Shown: in pieces, positions 1-13,458 of the stretch
How positions within the stretch are numbered: position 1 is the first letter of the stretch
Layout: each line of letters begins with the position of its first letter
NCBI GenBank assembly: GCA_013398015.1
Contig: VZRR01003262.1
Coordinates: forward strand, 151,485 to 215,484
Direction: 5' to 3'
From: Oreocharis arfaki
Lineage: Eukaryota > Chordata > Aves > Passeriformes > Paramythiidae
DNA: 64,000 bases
The notes under the pieces: model-generated
Seen by the model: the letters and a program-made list of their open reading frames with translations, nothing else
The model's database searches: none
What the model was told of the DNA's origin: nothing
Position numbers and translations under genes: made by a program

Positions 1-537
1 GGAATGTAGTAACATCTGAGAAATTCAAAAAGAAGTAAATTTGCCTCTTATATATGTAAACCAAAGTCTACTGGAAAAGAAAACTGAAAAAGAGAGACTT
101 CAAAACACGTCTTTTAGAGGAACGTAATAATTTCTTCTTCAGAGTCTTAATTGTTTGGATGTGAAAAAGTCAGTAAAGAAATCCCAACCTTTCCACAACA
201 GAAAAAAAATCCTGGGAGTGGAGGAAGAGCTGCTGAAACTTTGATTCTCTCTTCTTCTCTAACTCTTCTTAATAACCAGAGTAGGATAATTAAAGGAAGA
301 ATGCAGACATTGTGGAAGAATCCTGTTTTGTGCTAGTATGGAAAAAGGCCACATGAAAAAAGTAAGTAAGTAATACATATAAAAGATAAAATGCAATGTA
401 TTATCCTCTCTTGTCCAATACCAGGATTTTTTTTCCTGGTAACTTAGGGTAGAGTATTTTTAAACTGATTTGGTAGTACACATTCAGATGTCAAGCTGAA
501 TAATGGGCTCTTAAAAGGCATTTCAATCATATTTTAC
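1..537. other. Non-coding AT-rich DNA (possible 3' UTR/flank)
   Basis: No supported exon on either strand. If the candidate terminal exon just to the right is real, this is its 3' UTR and downstream flank. I see no AATAAA or ATTAAA close to that stop on the minus strand that would fix a polyadenylation site. Confidence 0.5.
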
Positions 538-743
538 TTATTCAACACATTGGTTGCTTTGAATAATCAAAAAATATTTATCTATAGAAAGAGAGTTAAA
601 ACTGGGAAGGGATGAAGTGGGCAGCCCTGGGAGACAGTACAAGGGAGGTCCAGTAAGGTCAAACCAGGAACCTCCCCTGTCTGCTGTCCCAGTACAGCCG
701 TAAAAGATGCCCTGCCGAAGGTTTATCTGCATCCCGTTATTTC
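538..743 (-). CDS. Candidate terminal coding exon, minus strand, protein unknown
   Basis: On the minus strand a very good acceptor (pyrimidine-rich tract ending TTATCTACAG) opens directly into 68 codons that end in TAA. Entry is phase 1 and the other two frames close within seven codons. The peptide has a Gly/Cys-rich stretch (FYGCTGTADRGG), then PPLYCLPGLP, and ends NQCVE. No strong donor precedes the stop, so I read it as a last exon. Phase 1 matches the exit of candidate exon 7409-7512. I recognise no domain. It could instead be an internal exon with a weak donor, or a chance open stretch after a cryptic acceptor. Confidence 0.35.
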
Positions 744-1422
744 CTGTAGATAAATAGGCAACAAGAGACTCAGAAAACAAAATGAAGAGAAGCAATAAGA
801 GAGTCTCTGGGGACAGAAAACAGACAAAAATTAGAGGACACAAGCTGCATCAATCACCACGTTCTGTTTCAAAGAAGATGGGAGTAGGAACATCTCACCT
901 AGTTCACAGAAGCTAAAATGTATGTTTTTTTCACTCTTCATAAGTAATAATGCCAATAAGCCAAACTAATAAAAAGCAACAGTCAGTTAATTTGAAACAG
1001 GATTTAGTTTCATAATTAAAAGTAGAGCTAAAGCTTTGAAAATATTAATCATAAATAGTGTAGCTTTTGAACTGGACTGTTAAATGACAAATCCTTCTTC
1101 ATATCCCAAAATTTGAAGATCATTGTTCTTAATCCAAATTCAGTTTCATTTTTTGCAGGTTATATTCACCTTCGTCTAAAAATAAAATAAATTGTTTTGC
1201 AATGCCTGGTGGGTTTTTTGTTATTTTGTCCAATTGCACCTGAAATTCAGACAAGATATAAATAACTTCACCAGCTACTTTTCAGATTTCCCTTGCAAAT
1301 TTGCTTACGTACTTTTGCAGAGCAGCTTGTTTGGAGATCCATGACAGTTTAGGAACTCAGAATTAACTACTTAGTATTACTCCATCGACAGATATTTTAC
1401 TTCAGTTATTGGCACTGAGGTT

Positions 1423-1446
1423 GAATTCATACTCGTGTATGAATTC
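1423..1446. repeat. Perfect inverted repeat, 10-bp arms, 4-nt loop
   Basis: GAATTCATAC at 1423-1432 is the exact reverse complement of GTATGAATTC at 1437-1446, separated by TCGT. In DNA this could form a small cruciform, in RNA a hairpin. There is no T-run after it and no sign of a gene end, so no function is assigned. Confidence 0.9.
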
Positions 1447-4400
1447 TGAAATTCAAATGCAGGTAAATATCAGAAAGTTTTTAATTATATAAAGAAAAGG
1501 CATGTAACTAGTCTGGAAGAGGTACCATTGACAAGAGGTACCATTTTTTTGCTAGGGATAATCTGTGCCTTAGGAATTAGCCCATTCAGAAGCTCAGCCC
1601 GTTCAGTGCATTTTGTTGTTATGATCACCAGAGGGAAAAGCAATTTTATTGTCTTCCCAGGATGCAATCATTCCCCAAACTACCTTTGTGCTTGTCACCA
1701 GATTTTGAAACTCAGATGCTGTTCACGTCTTCAGCTGAGTCATTAGAGACTACAGGAATGCAGTGAAGGTTGCTTCCTGCCTCAGCTGTAATGGAATACG
1801 TGGCAGCACAGCTGGGACAACAATCAAACCTTTGCAGCAGACATTTTTTTCTGCTGGGTTAAGTTTTTATCCTTGGTATATGTCTTTGGTCTTCTATGCT
1901 GTGTTCAAACATCAAAACAAACGAAGAACTTTATTGATTTCCCACGAGGTATTTCTAAACTCTTGATGCCCACATGTTAGAGTTGATCATTTCACAGCCC
2001 ACAGATTACCGAAAGAAGTTAAGATTTGTTTAAGCCTGCATGCTCAGGAGATGTTATATTCAAGTCAAACACTGTAAGACATGATCTTTTCTTGATTTAT
2101 TATAGTCCTACATTTCAGCTTTTCATGCTGGGAGTTATAGCAAAGACAATCATACGCAGGGCTGAAAATTACAGGTCTTATTCTCCACCTGTATTTAAAT
2201 CAACTTGTGCTTCTGTTTTTCTATGTGTGAAATAAATGGTTATACACCTAGTTGTCTAGGAAAGAAAAAATATGGAAACCATAAAATTCTACCAACCTGG
2301 GTTGTTAAGAAGCTGGAAACACAAACCTTCTTTCGTCATTTGACGTGTGAAGGTACTGCATTACCTCGTCCGCCAGGACTCTCTCTTCCACCCTCAAGAG
2401 AATACTGCCACACAAAAAAATGTTTATACATGAGCATAAAATCAGTATGAATTTTCTAGAGCTCTGAGTCATATAATTCCCCATTTTCTCCATGATGGGG
2501 CTACATATTTCATGGTTACCATGTCCCCATCAACAGGGAGAGTTGGTGATAGGTGCATAGAGTGTCTGGAGAGGAAAAGAGGCAAGGATTCCCGGTAGAG
2601 ACACAAATAAAAACGGCTATGAACAGCATACTCCGTAGTTCTTAAGACTACTAAATCTATAGCTGTAAAAATTAGAAATCTTGTTATATATTAATAGTCA
2701 TAGTAATAATTAAAAACCCCTAAATTTAATGTTTAGAATATAAAATTCTCTCTCTTTTTTTATTTCATTTATTTTGGATATAAATATTCATTTAACATTA
2801 TTTCTTACTTTATTTTTAGCTTCTGGTTGTTTCGTCTCTCTAGTCAATATTTCCATGGTGAATTTATGTTGGAAACCATAGTTCCAAAACAGATAGCAAA
2901 CAAAAATACATTATTGTGTCAAAGCAGTGTACACCAGTTTCTCTTCTGATTTGCTGCCAATTCTGAACCAACAGAATTTGAGAACAAAACTTCCGTATGT
3001 CTGTCACAAAATATGGAATTTAACTTTTCTTTGTAACAACATCTTTGAAAGATGTCATTTCCACCCCCCAATAAAACCAAAATGAACAACAAAAGAACAA
3101 TAGCAATGAAATTATAAGAATAAGCTTTACATCTGCTTTTTTTAATATCTAATCTAATATTCTAAAATAACATCAGGCTATCTTCGTATACACTTTTCTT
3201 AATTAAATAATAATGTATGTTTCTTTAATACAGAAAACCCTGCACTCTACCTTATTTTCTGGTAGACTTTAATCAGATGCAGTAGAATTATTGGACAACT
3301 TCCCTATTCTCTATTTCAAATTGTCATTTAATTTCTATCGGGCCAGAAGATTCTGGCTCCACTGAATCATTGAGAATAATAGCTCCCAAAACATTTCAAT
3401 TTCTCCTAACTACCATTCCGTGGATTTACAAGGAAGTACATGGATCAAATGCCTAGTAATACCTCTGTGTATTGTCTGTAGACTTTTACATATCTTTGAA
3501 ATTTAGATGGTATATGGCATATAATTTAATATCTTTACATAGACATAAAGGAAATTATTTCTTTTGGTAGTTCCTTGAAAATACTGAGAAAAAGTTAGCT
3601 AAAGACCGATTGCAAAGTAAGACAATGTAAATCAATATTCTGTATTTAAATCTAGGAATGGTTCCAGCATGATTATTTAATTTGCTACTTTATCTCAATG
3701 AAAGCATGAAAGCTTATGCATCTATTTTAAAGGATCTAAATTAAGATTGAAATACGGCTTCATTTTTTTCTGGCCAAGTTGTCTTTAAGATATTATAACA
3801 CTAGACTAAGAAAAAAATTTTCACCTTTAGAAAGAGATTAAAATATTATAAACTTTCAAAACACAGCTAAAGACAGAACTTTATTATAAACCAGAAAATT
3901 CTTGGATACTTTACAAAAAATAGTTGCAGCACAGATCTTTATCTCTGTTTTATAATGAACATTTATCAAAAGCAGAATCAGTCTGGATTCATATAATATT
4001 AAATTGCAGTAGAATAGTTATTCAAAGGAATTTTACAGTTATGCTTACCAGAATAGGAAGATTAGTTATAAATTCAGATTAAGGATTTCTGGCACACATT
4101 TTTGTCACTGAAACCAGGCTTTATCTTTTCACAGCCTCCCTATGAAATAGAACCAAAGTTTAAAAGAAATAAATGCATGCTGGCCTTGTACAAATTCCCA
4201 AGACTTAGCCACTCAACCAGATACAACAACTCCATCCAATTTCTTTCAAAGCTGAGATTACTCCAGCCAAACAAATAATTTCTCTGTTGGAATTGTATCC
4301 TGTCAACTCAATTTGAGAGGAAAAAATATTTTTGCGGAATAGTGCTTTTTCACAACATTATCAGGATGGTTACTGTGAAAGGTTATTCATGAAGTGCAAT

Positions 4401-6842
4401 TACCTTGGCGTAAGAGGAACTCAGGCCTAGCATATGGAGCTGTTTTTCTGAGTTGAAGGCTGGGTTATATCCAGTGGAATCTGTTTTTAACTCAAGTTAT
4501 GCCCTGACATGTACTCCGCATCAAGCTCTCTCTTTCAAGCACTCAGGAGCAGGAGAAGTGTACTTAACTCTCAGGAACAGTCTCTGAGTCACACAGCAGA
4601 AATAACGGAATGGGTTCATAACTCTTCAAACTAATAATAAATAAAAAGTTATCTTCTCCACTCTTGCAAAAGCAGCCATTCTTAGGTGCAACTTTACTAC
4701 TGATGATTTAAAACTGCTCTACTGCAGAAGACAACCAGTTAGGACTGCAAAGTTCAGTAGCACTGCAAAGTTCATTTTGGCCAGGAAGCGAAGGTGGAGG
4801 GCTGTTGTGTGGTTTTTGTCTTAACACTATCACCCAAAGCACTTTCTCTTTGGAAAAGAAAAAAGTCTAGATAAAATGTCATTTTGCATTCCAATCCTTA
4901 GCCATGAGAAACTGTGCTACTTTGAAATTCTCTCGTGCCTAAAATGTTTGTGCCTCTGATCCGCACGTACATACACATCAATTCTGAACTGAAATTTTCC
5001 TTTTAACAAGCTGATTGCTTAAGGCTCCAATGGGAAGGAGGATTCCATTCTGTAAAAATATAAACCAAACTAAGAAAATACGTATGAAAGTCTAAAAAAT
5101 GCTAGCTAAAATAACATTGACTGTAAAAAGTCTCTTTCTGAAAAGCTGAAAAGCCACCTCAGAAATTCTCAGTGGTCTGGGTCTACCCCTGTATATATTA
5201 ATTATAAAATCTCAATTGTTAAATCTCCCATATTAAACTGAAATTTAGTTATCCACGCAGTTTTCTGAGAAAGTTAGAGGGAGAATGGTTGCAAGGAATA
5301 AACACTTTCACACTCTTTGACATTGGCAACTGAAATAGTTTTTGAAAATGTTTTTTGGTTAGAGAAGACACACTTTTTATGTCTAATACTCCCCACATTT
5401 CCCTGGCAATAAAATAACACTATCATATCCCAAAATGCACAATAGGAATAAAACCATACTGCATGAAAGAAATAATTTCAAAAATTATCTGTTTTTCAAA
5501 TGTAGACTTGCTTCTTGGTAAAGATTGCAGTGGAGAGGAAAAAAAGATGTTGACAAGTATTTTTGTCACTGATTTTCAATCCAAGAGCCTGGCAAAACAT
5601 GCATTTTTACTATAAGTGCAGTATAAGAATAAGGATGCAGTCAGTTACTAATTGCTCTCTTTTTAAGTGAGTGCATTTATGGGTGTCACTGCTAATTCTT
5701 ATGCCATCATTTAGTCATCTTCATTGGCTTTCTGAGCAAACTTTAAACGTTTGTTCAATTATTTTGGTTTTGTCTCATTTTTTTCAAAAGAGCTCATTTT
5801 TTTCTCAATTTACCACCACTCGCATTCCAAAGCAAGCAATAGAAAGTACATGATGATACCACTGCATAAGACTTTACAAAAAGAAGCTGAATATGGACTT
5901 CTTAGCTGGCAGTAGCATGGAAGAAGGGATTATTTGAAAAACAATCAGATTAGTATTACATTAGGTGACAAATTGCAGTTGCAGCCTTTATTTATAGAAA
6001 TTAATTTGAGTAAGCATAAGAGTGAATAAATGAAGAATTTTTTACATCTTGGGGTTTTTAAGACTTGTACTACTACCAGAAAGATGCATTCTCTCTGCAT
6101 ATAGAGATTAATTTGAGTGGCATCTGTTTCTAAAGACCTTTGGAGAATTTAGGAAGAGAAGCAACACATGGATACTTCTAGTACAACCCTCCACAGACCC
6201 TAACTCAGATGTACAATGAAGGGAGAACTTTTTGTTGCAGGGAAGAAAGAAAGAGGCTCCTAATAAAAGAGTTATGATTCCATATCCTAGTATTTCAGTA
6301 ACACACGAGAAGTTACCTCTTATCTAAAGTGCAGTAGGTACATCCATGTTCTCTCCCAACCAGTTCCACGCTCCACCTTCAGGGCCAAGAAATTCCATTG
6401 TAAATCCTAAACTCCATTCACCACAGAAATCACTTAAGTCCCATTCTTTTTCCTAAGAAACTGATTACATGGTCAGAAAAAAACGCTTAAAAATCTGTAT
6501 CTCTATCAATTTTTCCATTCATGTTGCAAGAAAGGCTGTGCAATATGTTCTGCTGACCAGCAAGGACTCACCTTTCCCAGTGCTCTATGGCTTGTCCTGG
6601 AAAAGTTCACAGCACCCTTCCAGTACTGCTGGAAGAAAGAACAATGCCCTCCCTCTGTTTTCACCAGCCTTGCCTGCCACTCAGGACACCATGCTGCTAC
6701 TTTGACCCTCTGGCCATCTGTGCTCCTGCACTGTTTTTATTTCTTACCTCATAATGCCCCATGACAGGAAAGGAACTGTGGGTGAGAGTAAAAAAACCGA
6801 TATCTTTTGGATGGCAGTGAGAAAAACCACTAGGTCACAGTT

Positions 6843-6856
6843 TGTGTGTGTGTGTG
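6843..6856. repeat. (TG)n microsatellite
   Basis: Seven uninterrupted TG units in AT-rich DNA. Confidence 0.9.
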
Positions 6857-7408
6857 ATTACACTGAGATTAAATCACCCTTTCCCATCTATTTTCAATGA
6901 ATAAATAATTAAACAAAAATTAGTTGGCTGATCCCATCAGCTTGTCACTGATTCTAGTAGCAACCATTCTGAGCAAAGGGATGAAGAGAACTGAAAACAA
7001 TTAACACTGCAGTTGATAGTAAAACAGAGGGGTTTGGCAAAAATTAAGCAGGTGGCCTCAGAGAAGAAATAGCTATAGGCAGAAGCAGGTAGCACATCAG
7101 AGTATCAGGTTCCTGTTTTGGCCAACAAACTGCAGTGAAAGGAACAGAGTTTTAAAGTAAAGCAATGTAAGAGCTGAATCAGCTTGCTGCAAAGCAGTGT
7201 CTCTTTCATACCTGCTTAGATAACTTACCAGCCATCAGCACTTCTGTGAAAAGTACAGCCAGACCTAAGGCAGTTATGCCTGTGCCTACTCCAGAACCAG
7301 CCACAGAAACGAGAAGAGTTTAGGTAATTAATTATACCAAATTTACAGGACAGTGACAGGTTTCCTGTGACTTCTGGGATTTTTGAGTAAATCCACCTAC
7401 CCTGTTAC

Positions 7409-7512
7409 CTTCAATAATAGGCCAGCAAAGTGCACCATGTGGGAGGTTTGTCTCATTTGCTATAGTTTTAGGTAAGAAATGTCTAGCTGTTGTCAATTTG
7501 CTGAATTTATGC
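7409..7512 (-). CDS. Candidate coding exon, minus strand, protein unknown
   Basis: A minus-strand acceptor (TTCACTTGGTGCAAATTAG) and donor (GAAG|GTAACA) bracket 104 nt, entering phase 2 and leaving phase 1. The 34 full codons are open and include ARHFLPKTIANET and HGALCWPIIE. Exit phase 1 fits the terminal candidate at 538-743. Entry phase 2 does not fit the exit of 8759-8888 (phase 0), so an exon is missing or one boundary is wrong. No known domain is seen. Confidence 0.35.
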
Positions 7513-8758
7513 CTAATTTGCACCAAGTGAAGTGTAAAATGCAGATGAAGACATTTATTCGTAACATGAAAAACAGGCAACACTGAAAACAAGTATTCAT
7601 ACAAAAGGAATAAGGACATGCAAACTACAACTCTATCTAATCACACCTAGATAAAAGTGTTAGGAGATTAGACTGGCCTTTATCAGAAAGACATTCTAGT
7701 ACTTCACTGTGAATTTGCCATTCCCTGTGTTATGACACCAAGCAGTAAAAAACAGGTGGTGCATCTATTTCATAGAAGCCAGTGGTTTCTCATGAAATCA
7801 GATGTTGACATAGTAAAACTGAAGCCACATTTGTAGGCTGTAAATCCAAAGGAGAGGGCACAGGTGAGTAAAGTCTAGATGATGGGGTGTGCAATTTCAT
7901 AGATCCCTCCAAGATCAGCTGTTTCAAAACTAGCAGAAGACATAGAGAACTAGAGAGAAGGTATAAAGTTTCATGGGAAGACAGATGACGGTAGTGCTCC
8001 GAGGAGCGCAGTCTTTAAGGGAGGTGGTGATGCCCCAAGGCCCTTCTAAGGCCTGAGCAATGACCAGTTCACTCAGAATTAGCTAGAAAAGATAGGGAGT
8101 TGCTCTGCTAAAATCTTCCCATTCTTCAAGGTGATCAAGTTTGAAGACCATGCTGAGGCTGGTTTTCTCTGCCACTTTACCTTTTAAGCACTTTGTTTTG
8201 TTAGTTATTTCTACTTTGTATAGCTGAATAACATCCAAAACTGTAGACTAACCCTCACAGGAGTTTTTATTTGACTTCCCCTGTGATTGATGTTCCTGCA
8301 AATGACTTTCCTCTTGCTTTAGTCTTTAAAATTCTGTCATTTATTCTTTCTAAAATGTTCAAGATGCTAGAGCTGATACTGTTTCTTAAAATTTCCCTTT
8401 TTAGAATATACATTTCAGAGAATTTTTTCCCTTATTCTGGCATGTGTTCCACATTTGTTTTTGAGTATTTCTAAATGTTTTATATACCCGAGTATCAAAG
8501 TACCTTGGTTGGTCCAGATGGTTTCACAAGCTTGTATTTAAATATATTCGGATTTGTTCTTCCAAAATTTAAACTTTAGTTCTAAATCTAGTTTTGTTTG
8601 CTGCTTTACTTAAAATAAACTTTCTTGTGATGGTGTTTTTCCAAGGGTGTTTCATTTCATTAATCCTATGTAATTTCTATATTTCTTCAAAGCTAGAGTA
8701 CAAATACCACCATCTTCTGACTGATTTGGGGACTATTTGATACAGAAAACTTACACAC

Positions 8759-8888
8759 CTGGGAGTTACTGCCCACAAGCACTTCTATTCTCATTAATTT
8801 ATCAAAATATATCTGGGAAGTGAATACGTGGCAGAATAATGCTGTCCCTGATCTCATAGACTTAATCATCCACTGCACTTCTATCCAT
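8759..8888 (-). CDS. Candidate coding exon, minus strand, protein unknown
   Basis: The minus-strand acceptor TATGTCTTCTATAG leads into 130 nt (phase 2 in, phase 0 out) ending at the donor TCCCAG|GTGTGT. The 43 codons include WIEVQWMIKS, ALFCHVFTSQIYF and MRIEVLVGSNSQ, a mixed hydrophobic/charged pattern that looks coding. A later AG at 8870/8871 would give a phase 0 entry instead, which would join the preceding exon 9020-9131 cleanly. The start is therefore uncertain. Confidence 0.4.
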
Positions 8889-9019
8889 CTATAGAAGACA
8901 TACAGAATTAAACCTGAAGCTCAGGGGAAGGACAGGTTTTGTCTTCCTTCTCTAAAATTTTTTTGCTCCCAACAGATCAAATTTATTCCCTGCTTTTGTT
9001 TTTTCCTTTCTTTGCTTAC

Positions 9020-9131
9020 ATCATTCATGTACAATGGTACATCCACTCTCACATATTTCCCCTTTCCAGGTAGAAATGGCATATAATCTTCAATGCTTTG
9101 ATTCCAGGCACAGTCTTTAATCAGCTCAGCT
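9020..9131 (-). CDS. Candidate coding exon, minus strand, protein unknown
   Basis: A pyrimidine-rich acceptor (CTCTCCAAATTTTCTAG) and a consensus donor (AATGAT|GTAAGC) bracket 112 nt with 37 open codons. The peptide contains ELIKDCAWNQSIEDY, MPFLPGKGKY and VDVPLYMND. Entry is phase 2 at the first AG. Using the next AG two bases later gives phase 1, which would join exon 13395-13458 through one codon. An alternative in-frame donor lies after GGGAAATAT. Protein family not recognised. Confidence 0.45.
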
Positions 9132-12100
9132 CTAGAAAATTTGGAGAGATGGAAGCACTTGACAGACCACACTAGACTTTTACTGTCACATGACAACCCA
9201 GGTAATAATTTTCTAATTAATGAAAACAGATTGATTACTTCATATCTGTCACTGTACATCTAGTTTTATCTAGATCAGGGGGGCAGAGTTGTGCAGAGGA
9301 TGTTTGGGTTTTTCCTTGTTCTAATATAATTAGATTATATGAAATATCTGTTAAAGTAGGCATATTTATATATGTATATGTATATACAGTTAATCTACCA
9401 ATAATTTTACAACTTACTGTGTCTTTTCCAAAGATCAAAAATCTAGATCTGCATTTATCAGCTAATTGACATTCTGACTAGTAAGACTAAGAGCATTTTA
9501 GGTCTACAGTTGTTCAGCAGCTCTCCAGATATGACCATTAGGATCATTACAATTTCCAAGGGAGATGGGTTTTTACTTTTCAGGGATTACTGGCCCATAT
9601 GTGGAGGCAGTATGAAAAGGACTCTGGAGGTCCAATCATGGCATGGAGCCAAGTCCAATATTATTCATACATCTGATCATTTCTTCATTTGAAAGATTAT
9701 TCCCAATAAACTTTTTAAAACTTTTCCCTCAGCAGTATTCAAATTATCAGGAATGCAATATTAAAACAAAAACAAAAACAAAAACAAAAACAAAACAAGC
9801 AAATCCCACAGAGAAAAAATTCACCAAGGCAGTGATAATAAAAAGCTTTTGAACCATTAGCTAAGAAAGTAAACCTGTAACCTCCTCCTCAAGGACATTA
9901 ACAGCATCTGTAGAAGAGGTTTGGACAGGATATAGTCCAAAAGGATCTAAATAAGTCAGTCTTTTTCTTATAAAAGAGCTGGCAAAACTTTCTTGCAGGT
10001 TGCTCTGTGGGTTTGGATTTCTTCATGGTTTTAGGGTCAGTCTTGATGTCTTTTTTCCTGAGGTCACAGGACTTATTTAATCATGGTGTTGCTTATCTGA
10101 TTTAAAGTCCTTTCTGGATAATGCCTCTCATAGTTTAGTGCAGAGATGTGTCTGATATAACATTATTTTCTCAGTTCTTTATGGAAGTCCAAAACTAACG
10201 TATTAAGTACTTATTTAACTGTTTAACTGCGTATTTAATTGGTCTTGTTCTCACCATGTGCTTCCTTCCCGATTTTACTGCCATCTGAAAAACTTCCATG
10301 TCAAAAGTACCTTATTTTATTGAGGTTTTTTTAATTTTTATTTTATTGAGTTTTAGAACCTAGTGAAAGTTATCTATATTCCAGTAAAGTTATGTTGTCT
10401 TGTGCATGAAATAATAAAAGTTTGGAGCAACTAGGCACTAGAAGGACATTTATAAGAATCTTTTTAACCTAGTCTCCAAGGTTAAAATATGCTTTATATC
10501 AGTGAGGGGGTGTGTTCAATACATTGTTTCTGTTCCAGGAACAGTTCTAGGTTTTGTTTAGGAGTACATAAGCTTATGGTGCTCCTTTGGGCATAGAACC
10601 TTTAGTTTTGGTGACGCCCTGAGACCATTTGCCATGCTGCAATTTAATGAATGGGAGAAACTGGGGAATGGACCTTGGGGTCCCTGGCCAGCAAGGATGA
10701 AGCTGCAGAGGCAGGGCATAAGAGAAAATACAAGGAAGAAACCATACCTAGGGGTTTCTAATACTAAAATTTATAAGACTAGCAAGTAGCTCTTCAAGTC
10801 CTTTTCAGATCTGAAGTATGTGTCAGGCTAACTACTGAGGAATGCTATGTCCATGCTAGTTCTTGTCCAGGGCCAGAGCAGTGACATCCTCACACAGAGC
10901 ATGCCCCATGGTTTACTGGGACGTGGCATAACTGAGCTCACAGATGACAGAAGAGAGAGAAAATTAAAAATTCATTGGCAAGCTTTATCTTTGTATAGCA
11001 GACATGCCAGTATTTAAATAAAAATAAGTGGAAAAACAGTTCTGTGATATTCAACACCAGTCATTAAGTGATGAGTCATGTGATAGATAGACTACACATA
11101 ATTGTAAAGTTTCAAAGAAATTTTGTCTCAATTTTGCACAGCAAAACAATTCCTCTTTCATCAGTATTAATAAACATCAGATGTTAGCCTTGCATATCTC
11201 CTTCCAGATCAGTTTCTGATCATCACTTCATCACTCCATCACTTGGTTGGAGCACTAATCTTTTCCAGTGTTTTTTCTTAGTCGATAAGTCCCATGAAAG
11301 CAAGTATGGTTCAAACCAGACCTTCCAGGCACTGCTTCCAGAAATAAAGAGCACCAGAGCATTCACCTCTAACCTAAGAATTTGTATAAGTTAGCAATGG
11401 CAAAAATATATGATCATCTTTAGGAACCCTTTATGAATTCAGGGTAAGAAAAATGAAGCACATTTTTACAGTTATAGATAGTGTATCTGAGAAAAGGGTA
11501 ATAGTTTGTGCTGCCTTACAGAGATGTTCCATTGCAAAGCTAACAAGAGAAAAGAGTTCATCCATTATGTAAGAAAACTGATTGTAATTCCTCCTTTTGC
11601 TTCAAATGAAGAAAGGTCAAACCACACACAGTACTTAAATGCAATGTCATGTGTTACTTCAGGTAAAATTGAAATGCCTAGCATGAATAAAACAGGTTTT
11701 TGCCCTTATGGGCAGGAAGAAACTATTAGGTATTGTTACTGTAAAAATTCAATGCATAAGAAAAATACTTTGTTTAATTTATACAGACCATAATACAGTG
11801 GTTAGATTTCCTTTTCAATTCCCTCAAAGCAAAACACTGTCACTCTTATCCATATGGCTCTTCTCATTTAGGCCAAGGTTTTATATGCAAAGTAACTGAA
11901 CTTGAGAATAAGTCTCTCATTTCATCAGCTGTGTTGTGATGGCAAGGAAGTTTGATAGCACGTGTAAGCCCTTGTTAAACTCGACCTGCCTCTCCTATTC
12001 TTCACACCCTATCCACCCTCACAGTCTGTCTGCTCTTTAGCATGATTTTTTCCTTTGACTTGTTAACTGAAGCTCCAACCTTTGCAGGAGGCTGTCAAAA

Positions 12101-13394
12101 TGCAAAATTACTGATCTGTAAGAAGTTCTGCTTTTGCTTTAATATGATTTTTATCTGGATTGGTCTTGGATTGCCTTCTCATCTCTGGGGTTTATAGTTT
12201 CAAAATGCCAGTGTTAAACTACAATATAGCTGATACGGATTTGTCAATGAATACTGTGGTTAACAGCAGTTTCTTGAGAGCTCAATACACCAAAATAAAA
12301 TAATGATATGTCTTGTCAAGAATGATTTGACCTGTGATTTGCCCTAATACAGAAGAAAATTGAAAGCAGAGAAAGTGTTTTCTTCCTATCCCCAGAAGTA
12401 AAACAACATAACTGTGCTTGTTGCCACAGCACCGAAATCTCCACTTCTACACTGAAGCATTCTAGGGTCCAAGAACGTTACATCCATGAAAATAAAGGAA
12501 AAACATCAGACTACTTTGACAGACTTAAGATAAGAGACACCATGCCTAAAGACTGAAAGACTTTTCTTTACAACTTGTCCCTGCCTGTGGCCATATGGGA
12601 TTGTGAAGTTAGAATCTTTAAAGGACAGTATTTCTCATCTTCATCAAGCCTAGAACTATGGAGTTGAATCACTATTTTTTAGGAGATCCAAGGAAACCTT
12701 TAGAATTCTGAACTAAGATTTCAGCTCTCTGATTCACTAATAAAAATTGCCATGAAAGAGAAAAATCTCTATAACCATTAAACTACAGTTTTCTCCTAAA
12801 TCCTTCCTGTATGTTTCTGTGCAGAGGGGGAAAAGGAAGTGTAATGAATTTTTCCACAGAGAATATAAAGGTGATTTTTTTATCTTTTTGAGAGAGTTTT
12901 GTCCTTACACTACTGCATTACCATCTTAATGTTCTAATATCATTATTGAAGTGATACCTTAGGTACACAAAAACTGCCAATGGATGTTCATATAAACAAA
13001 GGTTCTAGAAATTTGGAAAGGCCAGAATTGGAGGGGTTTTTGAAAAAAATCCTGTCTTATGTGAGCACTTTACTGCTCATAAGGTCATTAGAACTGTCCT
13101 TCCTAAGACACATCTTAGATCAGACCAAGATGTACTTGAAGAAATCCAGATCATATCTTTCAGTGATTCTTACCCATTATCACTTTAGAAACTTAAAAAC
13201 TGCCTCGTAGCATTTTCTTTACATTCTAATAAAATGTATTTTATGCCATTTAAAACCATGTAGTGAGACAAGGAAAAAACACATTGCACAAAGGAGAGTA
13301 GGTCCCAAAGCAAAAGGTGTGTTTTGTTGACCTTCATATAATTCATTCTGTATAAACAGAAATGGTGATAAAAGTCCTACCAGACTGTGCTTAC
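9132..13394. other. Intron-like DNA
   Basis: No exon I can support. It holds an (AAAAAC)n run at 9763-9797. Several isolated donor-like sites on the minus strand are not preceded by an open frame. Confidence 0.5.
9763..9797. repeat. (AAAAAC)n simple repeat
   Basis: About six units of an A-rich hexamer. This could be the decayed tail of an old retroposed copy, but no body is recognisable beside it. Confidence 0.9.
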
Positions 13395-13458
13395 CTGCTC
13401 GTGTATGAATGAACCCACCTGGCAAGCTGATCCTTTCAGAAAGGATCAGAAAGATGTG
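13395..13458 (-). CDS. Candidate coding exon, minus strand
   Basis: 64 nt on the minus strand between an acceptor ending GGAATATGCAG and a very strong donor (GAGCAG|GTAAGC). It is phase 0 in, phase 1 out. All 21 codons are open and read HIFLILSERISL then PGGFIHTRA. The acceptor's pyrimidine tract is weak. The phase fits the upstream candidate 17292-17404. The opposite strand also has an open frame here, so the coding strand rests on the splice sites. Confidence 0.35.

Larger units (their letters stand above)
744..7408. other. Intron-like or intergenic DNA
   Basis: AT-rich, with stops in all frames and no coding segment I can support. It contains a perfect palindrome at 1423-1446, a 12-bp direct repeat at 1518-1529 and 1534-1545, and a short TG run at 6843-6856. 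No transposon is recognisable by eye. Confidence 0.5.
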
